From Rheum nobile (lineage: Eukaryota > Streptophyta > Magnoliopsida > Caryophyllales > Polygonaceae): a stretch of DNA of 64,000 nt. The notes beneath the pieces were generated by a model that was not told where the DNA came from, ran no database searches, and saw only the letters and a list, made by a program, of their open reading frames with translations. Within the stretch, counting starts at the first letter, position 1. Each line of letters opens with the position of its first letter. The stretch lies in NCBI GenBank assembly GCA_027886185.1, contig WOAB01000689.1, positions 62,001 to 126,000 on the forward strand, written 5' to 3'. This document shows, piece after piece, positions 20,721 through 31,693 of the stretch. The translations under genes and the position numbers were made by a program.

Positions 20721-22484
20721 GACGCCGGAAAGCTCAAGCTCTCGCCGGAAAAGCTTCGTTCTTCGCCGGAGCTCTTGTTAGAAGTGGTGGTGCTCTCAAG
20801 GTGGTCCTTTGGAAGTCCAAGGAATCCAAAAGTCGGAGCCACCACAAGTCGAGCCCCCGTCGTCTTCCCCGATGAGGTTTTCTTCCTCGTCGTGTCATCG
20901 GAGTTCTTCGTCCCCGACGACCGCACCCGTGGCAGAGCCACCGCACCCGCGGTGTGCCTGTGCGCTTGTGGTTGTGGCTTGGGTTTTGTGGTCTCGATTG
21001 GGATTTTCGTTCTTTCGATTTCGTTTGTTTTTCTTTAGATTCGTACTATTTTATGTCGAATCTAACTTAGGGTTTCGTTATGGGTCATTCCGTAGGGATC
21101 TGAAATCCGAGTTCTGTCCCCGTTCCGGACCCAGAAACTCATCATTCGATCGTTCGTCTGATCTAAGGCAAGTGGCGGTTCGCTCTTGCTTATCATTCCA
21201 TATTTCTATTAATTATCAATTGTTTAATTGTTAATTAAATTGGGATGAATTACTGTCTGCGTTGGGAGCAGATTTTATAAATGATATGATTAAAAGGAAT
21301 ATTATAATAGGTTGTATATACTGCTAGAAACAACGCTATTATATTTGTTATTACCATGATGGTATTGATGTGGATTTTTATGCGAACTTGAAATATAGTT
21401 AGCACGAGTATTCATAGGAACGCTGCTTACCTTGCGAGGTAGTCGTGTCTTTATAACCATGGTGGATAGGATGTCCAAGCCCTAACACCATTTCTCTGGT
21501 CATGACTATCCTCTATCCGAGTATAGGGGAGGTGCACTTAGCTGGCGTCAAACCTTTCGGGTTATGCTCCCAAGATATCTCTCGTATCGAGATGATATAT
21601 TTATATGATAAAAGCTTATAATGTGAATATACGTTTTGGAATTGAAATAAGATAAGTGCCGCTATGCACATAATTAATGAACATTGGGCAAGAAGTACAA
21701 CGTGGAAACTCGTATGGGCTTTGATTAGAGTAAGTCCACCCTCCGAATATGAATTCGCATTATGCGGTGAGGTTGGTCGTGGACCCAAATAGTCAAGTCG
21801 CTTTTAAACTCCTGTATGAACTTATAATGTTCCCAAACTTGTCATACTTTCGATAAGACTCAATTCGTTGGAGTCTTCTCTTCATATGTTTCCGTAAGAC
21901 TCAATCTTACAAAGTCTTCTCTTGATCATACTGTTTCGTATTTTTCTGTAGAATTATTGAGGTTTACTATCGTCATCAGCTTTCATTCGAGAAGCGATGG
22001 GTATAACCTAATACGACTACTTAGAACCTTTCTGTTTTACCCTTGCATAGTCTTTCATTAGACTAACCAACCGGTTAATTTCGACTGCATGGTTGGCTGG
22101 TGTCATCCATCTCATACGACACATCAGATAAACTTACGATCCATGAAGGCTAGAAACAACGATGAAGGCAGATGGAATTTTGAAGAGTTTATCAAGGTTG
22201 AGATCCTTGGCGGGTGATCGTTTCGATCAAGACCCTTGTGTTATTTATTTTAAAGACTTCCGCTGTATTAAACGTGTTTTGTATTAATACCACTCTGTAT
22301 TTCTGTCGTATTTGGATTATGAATGTAATTCCAAGACTTTGATTTAATACGAAATGTTATGATATTTTGTATTATAAATGTTGTTTATGTTTTGTATAAA
22401 CTGGTTAAGCCTTGGGTGACTTCGGATGTGGAATCTGATGTCACTAGCGGTAATACTTTCAAGGATATATTTGGGGGTGTTACA
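20270..22484 (+). mobile_element. Gypsy-type LTR (copy A), degenerate at its left end
   Basis: The right end GGGGGTGTTACA (22473-22484) and the stretch 21030-22484 match, in reverse orientation, the well-bounded solo LTR at 29521-31693. The left part (20270-20420, with ACAAATATATTTAACCC) matches the LTR relic near 52.9 kb. It contains a TATA box CCTATAAAAGG at about 20578 and a CT microsatellite just downstream, so U3/R structure is plausible. The left end is eroded and no TSD is found (right flank GAAAT). No gag or pol lies on either side, so it is a solo or truncated LTR. It abuts the LINE coding sequence starting at 22485. Open frames inside are LTR and CT-repeat artefacts. Confidence 0.65.
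20626..20716 (+). repeat. (CT)n microsatellite
   Basis: About 45 uninterrupted CT units just downstream of the TATA box of LTR copy A. Such pyrimidine tracts occur in plant 5' leaders. Here it makes long Leu-Ser frames that are not genes. Confidence 0.98.
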
Positions 22485-24766
22485 GAAATTACAAAACCTA
22501 AGATACTTGGGGGTCTTGGCATTCGATCAATGTCTGATTTGAATCTTGCCCTCTTAGGAAAATTGGCTTAGCATTTTGTTATGGAAGACGGAGGCTTGTG
22601 GATTGATATTCTTAAAGGAAAATATGTGAGGAGTAACGACACTGTTGTCCGGGCCTCCACTCATATCTGGCGAGGTATCAAACAGGGCGCGAAAAGGGTG
22701 GTAACAAAAGGGGCTCGGTGGCTCCCGCGAAATGGAAAGTCAATTCTTTTCCGGAAAGACAATTGGCTCATGGAAACCCCCCTGGAGATGTGGGCTCTAT
22801 CGGATGTTAGTAACCGAGAAGAAGACCTTGTTAGTGATTAATGGAATGCAGATACTGGATGGAATTGGGCGTCCATAGGCGCTCTTCTTCCTCACTCCAT
22901 CGTTCTTAAATTGGCGGCGATTTGTATCTCCCTGGAGGCTGAGGATTCTGACGAGCTTAGTTGGAGTTGCACATTTGACGGGAATTACTGTTTTGGACGG
23001 AAAATAACCAATCGATCTTTTATCCGTTGATTTGAGGGGTAACGATAGTTAGGGTGATAAATCTACTCCGTTTGATGAGAATAAGTGATTACAAATGGTA
23101 GTTTTTGTGATGCAAGAGAGGAAGAAGAAGGTTACAACATGAATAGTCGAAGACGACGAGATGGTCGGACCAGATTACAAGCGTCGGTCGGACTAAACAA
23201 CGTTGGACAAGATATAATATATAAAAATGAGAGTTTTGATGATAAGAGTACAAGTGGTTGCAGTAGAATGAAGTGTTGTAGAATGTCGTAGAGTGTCCTT
23301 TGAGGCTTCTCCTAGAGCCTTATTTATACTTGCTTGATATGTCCTTAAATGCTCTTGATCTCTCCTTGATTCTGCATTAATTACGCTTGATCTCCTCTTA
23401 ATAAGCCTTGATCCTCTCTTAAAGATGGTTGATTCCTTCCTTGATGGCTGAAATAATGCATATAGCCGTTGGAGATCTCGGAGTTGTTATACTTAAAGGA
23501 GAAAATCTCGCTGGTCCGTTGCGTCTAGGAATCAAGCGACGGTCGCATGGATCACGTCCGATGCGTCTGACGGGTCCGATGCGTCCGACGGTTGCGTCAG
23601 ACAGTTGATGCCCATTGGACGAATAGTCGATTTTCCGACCCCAACAATTACTCTGTTAAATCGGGCTACGAGTTGGTTCGTGGTGATTCGAGTACCCCTT
23701 GTGTTGATATGAATCTCTACAAATCAATCTGGAAGTTGGATGTGCCCGAGCGTGTCCGGATGTTTGCCTGGCTTTCGACGAAAGGAGGAGTCTTGTGTAA
23801 CGCTGAACGACTAAGGAGACACATGACTAACTCCGATATCTGCAATGCTGCACCGGAATCCTACGAGCACCTTTTTCGGGATTGCCCAGTAGTGGCGAGT
23901 TTTTGGAACTAATGGGATCAAATTTCTGGGGATCCCAGCTTCTTTTCTTCAACCTTTGCTTCTTGGATTCGCTCTAATGTCATGTCTTCTATGGTCATTG
24001 CAAGGGATATTTTTTGGAAGGACGTCTTTGCAGCGGCGCTCTGGTGGACATGGAAGTGGAGGAATAAGAAGGTCTTTGATGATGAAGAATGGCGTGGAGA
24101 TAGAAAGGAGTTTGTATGGAAAGCTGCTATGGACTATAAGGATAGTGCGCAAGCTCTTCAACAGCAAAAGTTGCGGATTCCGAAAGTGATTGGGCAGGTG
24201 CACTGGACCAAACCACATGATCAGTGGGTTAAGATTAACACATATGGAGGATTATCCAGTGATGGAATGGCCACAACAGGGGGTGTCATTCGGGACGCCA
24301 ATGGTGAATGGGTTGCGGGGTTCGTCCATAAGTTGGGATCTTGCACCGTTCCCATGGCGGAAATCTGGGGAATGCTCAATGGCCTCCTCCTGGCCCGGGA
24401 AAAAGGTTACAGACACATCATCTTAGAGTCAGATTCCACTTTGGTGGTCCACCTCATCACGAACCCCATCCGTCAGTCTCACCCCCTTTCTAGCATTGTC
24501 TCTCAATGTCAGGGCTTCCTTGGTAGGACTTGGGCTACCCAAGTTCGTCATGTTTATCAAGAAGCAAACTTTGTAGCGGACGCTCTCGCTTCTTTGGCTT
24601 TGGCTTCTCCTTTAGGTTTCATGTCTTTAGATAATCCCTCTCCTTCTATCTTAAGTTTATTGAACAACAATGTTAGGGGTCGTACTACACCCCGACTCAT
24701 CCAAAGTAGTACAATGATTTAAATATTCACCTAAGGGCTTCGGCCCTGCTTCGACAAAAAAAAAAC
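22485..24766 (+). pseudogene. 3' part of an L1-type LINE ORF2 (RT tail, zf-RVT, RNase H), interrupted
   Basis: From 22485 the frame reads ITKPKILGGLGIRSMSDLNLALLGKLA, a stop, then a region typical of the end of plant LINE reverse transcriptase. After an interruption (about 22985-23640) the zinc-binding zf-RVT domain resumes: NNYSVKSGYELV, SIWKLDVPERVRMFAWL, and ESYEHLFRDCP. An RNase H domain follows at 24200-24620 (VKINTYGGLSSDGMATTGG, AEIWGMLNGLLLA, ILESDSTLVV, ANFVADALASLAL). The 3' end CTTCGGCCCTGCTTCGAC plus ten A (24756-24765) is the LINE tail. The 5' part is absent, cut by LTR copy A. Several stops make it inactive. Confidence 0.85.
22985..23640. mobile_element. Insertion of unknown type inside the LINE zf-RVT domain
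   Basis: The LINE reading frame is broken between SWSCTFDG (ending about 22985) and FSDPNNYSVKSGYEL (from about 23632). The inserted ~650 bp shows CGGAAAATAACCAATCG near its left edge and, reverse-complemented, CGGAAAATCGACTATTCG near its right edge, so short inverted termini are present. It holds GTCCGATGCGTC(C/T)GACGG direct repeats near 23547-23590 and no gene. Class and exact TSD cannot be decided by eye. Confidence 0.45.
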
Positions 24767-24794
24767 ATAACTGTTGGATCAAAAAAATTGTGAT

Positions 24795-25265
24795 AGCTTT
24801 CATACCAAGTTTTGAGAGGTTGTTTCAATTAATCATACAATGCCTTGTACAAAACATAAGTGATCAAGGTGAGAAAAATCTTCAAATTCAAGTATAGACC
24901 TCCTCTTTGAGTATGCCATTCTGGAAAGCAGTTGTCCATCTGTTGCAGATTAAAACCATGGCGAGCAACATAATTAAGCAATCAACAACCAATAGTTTCT
25001 AACCCCGCAACTGATGCAATGCCCTCTTGTTGGTTGTAGCCCTTCAAAACTAGTATGATTTTGTTCCTTGTTACTTGACTCTTATCATCAAGCTTATTCC
25101 TAATTACACACTTTGTGTCTATCAGCGTCCTATCTATAGGTCGAGGAACCAATCGCCAGAATTAGTTCCTCTCAAACTAATGAAGTTTTTCTTGCATTGT
25201 TATCACCCGATCAAGGTTCTTAAGTGCTTCACCTATAGTCTTAGACTCCAATATAGATAAAAAAG
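24795..25265 (-). pseudogene. Relic of a Copia reverse transcriptase
   Basis: Read on the minus strand, about 25265 to 24795 gives scraps in changing frames: LKNLDRVITMQEKLH, RLVPRPIDRTLIDTK, VIRNKLDDKSQVTRNK, KGYNQQEG, then KALYD and KTWYES. They follow the order of the Copia RT domain (MQEEL..FE, W.LV.RP....I.TKWVFRNK, ...KGY.Q.EG, KALYGLKQAPRAWYE), with the middle deleted. Many stops are present. It is an old, unclassified Copia remnant. Confidence 0.6.
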
Positions 25266-26377
25266 CATTGAAAGCACACAAGTTTAGAAGAGTGGACTTT
25301 GTTTATACTCCTTTTGTGAAGTGCATGTGTACGTAGTATGCTAAAGTACATTGTTACCTAAAGTGGACGATTAAGATGTCAAAGTGCATGATTAATATAC
25401 TAAAGTGCATTTTCAGTATTAAAAACGATAAATTAAATACTTAAAATAAAATTTAGAGGGAAAAAATAGGGGAAAAATAGAGAGTAAATTTTGAAAATAA
25501 TAATAATAAAATTTATCATATTTACAATTTTATCACTCCACATACGTTTTATAATTGTAATTCTCTATCTTCTAGATCTAATGGTCATTATCTCTTCACA
25601 ATTCACTCTAATTTTCTCCCTATATGATCCAAACTCTACATCTTCATTAAATACACTTACATTGTTATAATTTATTGGCGGAAAAAGGGGAATGGAGTCA
25701 TTAATTACTTAATTGTTTTGGGATGTCATTTATCCTAGCAAGCTAAACTAATTTGTTTTCCTTAGCAGGCGAGCTAAATTAATTAGAAAGGCTTGACCGG
25801 CCCGTTTTTAAACAGTTGTGTGAGGTACGGCATACAATTATATAATCCATTAATTATAATATGAAATTAATGTTCTCGAACTTGACCGTTTAGCAATTAA
25901 AGTAATATTCGTTGTAGTTGTTGATGGTTTGTTGTTTTAGGTGGTAGGGAGAGAACAGACAAGAAGAATCCACGACAGCTCAGCTTACATTTTGTGTGGC
26001 ATCAAAGAGTATCTCCGCCAGCCCATCACCCAAAATTCACTTTAGCATGATTAATTGTATCATTAATCCCGGTCTTTAGCATTAGCGTATTTAGTGTTCC
26101 AAACGTGCACGAGCATATGTGCATGCATTTAATCATTTTTAATTTAAAACCTTGTCACTAGTTTTTGTTTAATTACCAAGATATCCCCGTCTCTTCGTTC
26201 CAAATTTTACTGTGAAATCCACTTTATTATAAACTAGTTCAATCCCCGTGATATTACGAGTATTTTTGTTAAAGTTGTGCTATATTGAGAATACACAAAA
26301 CTAAAAAAATAAATATAAAAGAATTTTGAGAACATTTTGTTAAAAAACATAGTCATGGTTGTAAATTATAATTATAT
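25266..26377. other. AT-rich DNA, no gene seen
   Basis: Contains AAAGTGCATGATTAATATACT-like words around 25320-25420, but nothing coding or bounded. It ends at the Copia target site. Confidence 0.4.
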
Positions 26378-26382
26378 AATTT

Positions 26383-27061
26383 TGAAGGAATTGTGTCTTT
26401 TAAACAAAGGTGTAATTACTAATTATGAAGTGAGACCATTTATGGAGATTCATAATCCGGTTATCTTAGGTAGTCATAGTGCTTTGCTAGAAGCTAACTA
26501 TGATTTATGGACTATATGTTATAAAGTCTATTGCTATTATTACCGGGTCTTACGAGGTCACACCTTTAGAGTTTATGGACTGAATCAGTTTATTGGGAGA
26601 CATATTATATAAAGTATATGATATAAAGTTATATATGATATAACTTGGGAGATAAGGCGTATTAGTAATAAAGAGTTATTACTGATGATAACAGATATAT
26701 TAATTTAGGAAATAATATATCTACATATGATATTATAAAAGGATGGCTTTTTAGGAGAAAACCCTAATCCAAAATACACACATACTCGGCTGCCTCCTTC
26801 TCCCTGGAGTTCTCCCTCGTTCGCCTTCATTCCTCGCTCTAGCAACTGAGTCCTGGTGATCCAAATCCAAGCTCGGGTGGACCAAATAGAGGAGTCACAC
26901 GTGAGACTCTAATCTCTCCATTCAAGTAGATTGAAACACACATCAAAGAGGTAATTAATTCTTCCTATCTATGATCTATTTAGTTTATGCATGAGATCTT
27001 TGGTTAGATGTTTGGAAAAACGTTTTCCTGAAATTCCGCTTTAAGCATCTAAATCCCTACA
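26383..27061 (+). repeat. 5' LTR of the Copia element
   Basis: TG...CA ends. Near-identical to 35453-36132. A TATA-like ATTATAAAAGGA lies about 360 bases from its start (near 26740), where the promoter should be. Confidence 0.93.
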
Positions 27062-27499
27062 GTGGTATCAGTTGCCTCTTGCATAAATTGATTAGATCAA
27101 ATTTAAAGTCTTTAATTTTGATGCATGTTCACGATTATTTTGATTCAATTATGTAGAGATTGATTGTATGGATTAATTTGCATGATTAAAACAGAAAATT
27201 TTGATTTTTGAAGGCTAAAATTCGTGTCTATTCACGTGGGTATAGTTGCTGAATTTTTTGAAAATTTCATGCTATTTTGCCCTAGAATTGATTCTTTTGA
27301 TTAATTTATGCAAATTTGTTGTATAGATTATGAACGAACATGTAAAATCTGATTTTTCATGCTTAAATTATGAATCAAAAAGCCTGAATTTTATGAAAAA
27401 CCATTGCCATAAGTTTTCCTACCAAAGAGTTGTAAACGTTACAATTTTTAAGTGGGAGAAACACCGGAATTACGTGGTGTAGATGGTTCAGGACCATCT

Positions 27500-27710
27500 T
27501 GGCGGCCAAAGGGAAAAACCACGATCGCGGTCCAAAAACCGCGACCGCGGTTTTATTATGTGGTGCCGCGGTGACTGACTTCGAATACAAATTCAGAAGT
27601 AGAGGGTAAACCGCGATCGCGGTCCAAAAACCGCGACCGCAGTTTTATCACTGTGGCTACTGACTAGAGCAAAACCGCGATTGCGGTTTTGGACCCGCGA
27701 TCGCGGCTGC
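27500..27710. repeat. Tandem CG-rich palindromes in the Copia leader
   Basis: The palindrome CCGCGATCGCGG and variants (CCGCGACCGCGG, CCGCGATTGCGG) occur six times: 27519, 27539, 27611, 27631, 27675 and about 27695. Two ~92-bp units are tandemly duplicated. Within a unit, copies separated by TCCAAAAA can pair as hairpins. The block lies in the untranslated leader between PBS and gag. Confidence 0.85.
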
Positions 27711-29006
27711 TGGTTATTAGGGTTTTGTGTTTTTGGGGAAAATTCCTAATTGGATAGAAATTACCCTAAAAATATATTATTTACCAAAACAAGATAAGAT
27801 ATTTGATATTCTATCTTAATAAATTAGATTTATTTTATTCAATAAGATATTTGATATGTTATTTGGTAAATAAAGATTTAATTATTTTTAGATATTTTGA
27901 TATCTTATTTGGTAAAATTTTGAGTTACCATAATTAAATATTATCTTGGAATATTAGATTCATCATATTTTAGCAAATTAATGATTAATATAAGATATTA
28001 ATTCCATACACAATTTAATTGAATTAAAATAATAAGAAATCAGTTTCTATATTACATAGTTAATATGATTAATTGTTTATGCTTTTATTTTGGATTAATA
28101 GCATGTTTCATTTAGATGAAATTTTATATGTTATTATTGCATGTATATTTAATATTATGATATTATTGTATGCGGTGACTAGTATGGCCCATATTAGGAT
28201 ATATAAATACGATCTGCGTATCGTTATGCTTTTCTTGTACACGATTTGCGTATCGTTATGTATTTTTGTAATTTAAATTTCTACAAGAGAGTTTATTTCA
28301 ATTATATGTAAGACAAGAAGAAGAAGATCCTATGAAGACTGAAGGATGGTGATCCAAGAAGGTCAAGACTATTGAAGATTAGATCTCGTTAGGGGCCATA
28401 CTAGGATCACAAATTTAATTATTTATTATTGCATTACTTGAATGCTTTACTATTTCCCACTTTGCATGCTTGCTTGTCTGTTTATGCTATTTAGTTCACT
28501 TGTAGATAGACAACCATTGAATGCTTAAGTCCCTTAAAAGAATATTGAGGTAATGCCTTTTCATTTCATAACCATGAGGCCCTTGGAATTCGTTGGATAG
28601 TTTTCGCCCTAGCGAGGTGTCCTTCCTTGACCTTGGGATAGTGCGGGTATGTCTAATAGGGGCATGCTGCCTTGATATGGTTACACTCAACAAGAGACCA
28701 AAAGGCTCAGTTTTGAATCTTGAGGCATAAGGATGAGTCTTACATAAGATGTGACCATCAACCAAGAGTTATAAGGTGTTATAATTAGTAAGAGTTTACT
28801 TACCTTGATTACATGAGACTTGGGGAAGTGCCTTAGTACGCTCGAGTTTCATCTAAGATAGGATCTTGGAATCATTTTACTCACAAGGGACAATTTAATT
28901 GAATAGAATGTGCAATAACTTACTATTTATAGTTTGTCTAAATTTAAGTTCTTGCATGTCAAGCATAATTTATCTGCATATTTTATTCCGTTTTTTTGTA
29001 GTTACT

Positions 29007-29520
29007 ATGTCTTCTGAACACCTCAAATTCACTCTCCGCTCAATTGTTGAGAAAAACAAGTTGAACGACACAAACTTCCTTGATTGGGAAAGACGTATGA
29101 GAATCAGTCTCAGGTCTGAGGGACAAGAGGATGTCCTTGAAACCCCTATCCCAGAGCTGACTGCCACCTCATCTGATGAGGATAAGGCACGTCACAAATA
29201 CCTGGAAGAAAAGAAGAGGGGAACAATCTCCACTTCAGGTATTTACGTTACTAAAATCTTATCCACCAAGTCTCATTCTTGGATATTAGATTTCGGATGT
29301 GGTTCTCACATTATTTCGAATGTGCAAGGACTAAGAAATAGGAGACGGTTGCAGAAGGGTGAGATAGATCTGCGCGTTGGAAATGGAGCAAGGGTTGCTG
29401 CACTTGCCATTGGAGATTATAGTCTACCTCTACCTTCTGGCTTAGTTTTAGAACTTTATAATTGTTATTTTGTTCCTTCTATTACTAAGAATTTGATTTC
29501 AATTTCAGTTTTGAACCTTG
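29007..29520 (+). pseudogene. Shortened gag-protease of the Copia element
   Basis: An ATG at 29007 opens a frame whose first ~70 residues are Copia Gag (LRSIVEKNKLNDTNFLDWERRMRI...). It then joins directly to the protease (SWILDFGCGSHI...LELYNCYFVPSITKNLISISVL). The central Gag (UBN2) segment and the CCHC zinc knuckle are missing, an in-frame deletion. The protease triad expected as D-T/S-G reads D-F-G, so the enzyme should be dead. The frame is cut at 29520 by the nested LTR. Confidence 0.85.
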
Positions 29521-31693
29521 TGTAACACCCCCAAATATTCCCTTGAAAGTATTACCGCCACTGACCTCAGATTACACATCTGGGGTCACCCAAGGCTTAA
29601 CCATTTTATTACAACCATATAATAACACAAAACTTTATTAAATATCATAAATATTATTTAAACCAAAGTCACGGTTTACAACTGTTAACACCAAATACAG
29701 AATTGTTTGAATATAGCGGAAGTCTTTTAAATAAATAAAATCCACGAAGGGTCTTGATCTGAGCGATCTCACGCCTAAGATCTTCAACCTTGGAAAACTC
29801 TTTAAATCCCATCTGCCTTCATCATCGTCTACTAGCCTTCACAGAAAGGGAGTTTACCTGATGTGCCGTATGAGACGGATGACACCAGCCAACCATGCAA
29901 AGGAAAATAACCGATTGGTTAGTCTAATGAAAGACTACGCAAGGGTAAAATAGAAAAGGTTCTAGGTAGTCGTATTAGGTTACACCCATCGCTTCTCGAA
30001 TGAAAGCCGATGACGACAGTGAACCTCAATACTTCTACGGAAAGATACGAAACGGTATGAACAAGAGAAGACTCCAAAAGATTGAGTCTTATGGGAAACG
30101 TATGAAGAGAAGACTCCAAGAGATTGAGTCTTACGAAAAGTATGACCAGTGTTTGGGAACGTTATAGTTTCACACAAGCGTTTAAAACGACTTGATCATT
30201 TGGACACACGACCAACCTCACCGCACAATGCGAATCCAGATTGGAAAGAAGACTTACTCTAACCGAAGTCCGGGCGAGTTCCAAGTTGTACTTCTCGCCC
30301 GAAGGTTCATTAATTATGTGCATAACCGCACTTATCTTATTAAATGACAAAACGTACATTTACGTTAAAGCTTTTAAGGTATATCATCTCATAACGAGAG
30401 ATATCTGGGGAATAAATCCCGATCGTCGGCACCAGCTGTGTGCACCACCACTTATACTCGGATAGGGGTAGGTCATGACCAGGAAAGTACTAGGGCAAAA
30501 TCCTCCTAATACCAGTTATAAAGAAACGACTAGACCTCGCAAGGTACATAGCGTTCCTATGAATACTCGTTTTAACTACACGGTTAAGTCCACACAATAA
30601 TCCACACCAATACCATCACGGTAATAACAGGTATAATAGCGTTGTTTCTAGCAATATATACAACCTATTATAATGTCATATTTTAATCACATCATTTATA
30701 AAATCTGTTCCCAAACGAAAACAACATTTCATTCCAATTTAATTAACAATTAAAGGTAATTGATAACTAACGGAAATATGGAATGATAAGCAAGAGCGAA
30801 CCGCCACTTGCCTTAATCTAGCTGACTTGACGATAACGGGTTTCAGGATCTGGAAACTGGAATCTGATTACGGATTCCTACGACAACGACGAAATAACGA
30901 TGAAACCCTAGGTTAGATTCGATACGAATGGACGAGGGTATAAAAACGAATAACGATACAAATCGAAAGAAGTAAAGCCTAAGTCGTGACCGTGGCTGTC
31001 CAAGCCACGATTGCGCTTGCCAGGGCAAGCCGCGGTCGCGGAATTCTGGGCAGCTTCCGCGGTCGCAGAATTCATCCCCGCGATCACGGATCCCCTTCCG
31101 ACGCGACTCTCCTCCAGCTTCGAGGCTTACTGACGACTCGAAGACGATGACGAACTCTACACCTTTTGCAAGGCCACCACTCCAAGCTTCCAGAGACACA
31201 ACGACGACCGCAAAACTCTGGCAAACGCACGAACTCCGGAGACAATGCAAAACAAGAGAAATAGAGATGATTTGCAGTTGTGGATAAAGATCTCTTCCCG
31301 CTGAAGACCTCTATTTATAGGGTTGCAAGGAGTGTAACGCCGGCCACATGAATCGACTCGAGTTCCCTCAACGGCGGTGTTACGACATGTGTGGAAATTC
31401 GGATCGGTGAAACGCGAGAAGGAGATGAAGACGACGATGAACAGGTTTCCACGGTCGCGGAAATGCCGCGAACGCGCCTGTGGCCTCTGGTCGCGGTTTC
31501 ACTCGCGGACTCATGCTAGAATTTAATTTTAGTATCCATAAAAATATTCCAAGACCCGATAATACATTAAACGTTTATTAATACGTTCGAAAGATTATTA
31601 CAGAGATTCCGAATACGCCAAACACGTCTTGTTTACAGAACGAGGGTTGAGAAAATTACCCAAATACCCTTACTGAAATTGAGGGGTATTACA
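29521..31693 (-). mobile_element. Solo LTR (copy B) of a Gypsy-type family, nested in the Copia element
   Basis: A 2173-bp segment begins TGTAACACCCCC and ends GGGGTATTACA, flanked by the perfect 5-bp duplication CCTTG (29516-29520 and 31694-31698). Removing it leaves the Copia frame continuous in sense. It resembles LTR copy A (20270-22484) in inverse orientation, which places U3 at the high-coordinate end; a TATA box (CTATAAATAG on the minus strand) lies near 31315. There is no internal domain, so it is a solo LTR left by recombination between LTRs. It also carries CCGCGGTCGCGG-type motifs (31030, 31055, 31450). Confidence 0.9.

Noticed and set aside
20529..21038. 170-residue open frame on + rich in Leu-Ser
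   Set aside because: It is produced by the CT microsatellite and LTR sequence; no domain, and the reverse strand gives an equally long Arg-Glu frame.
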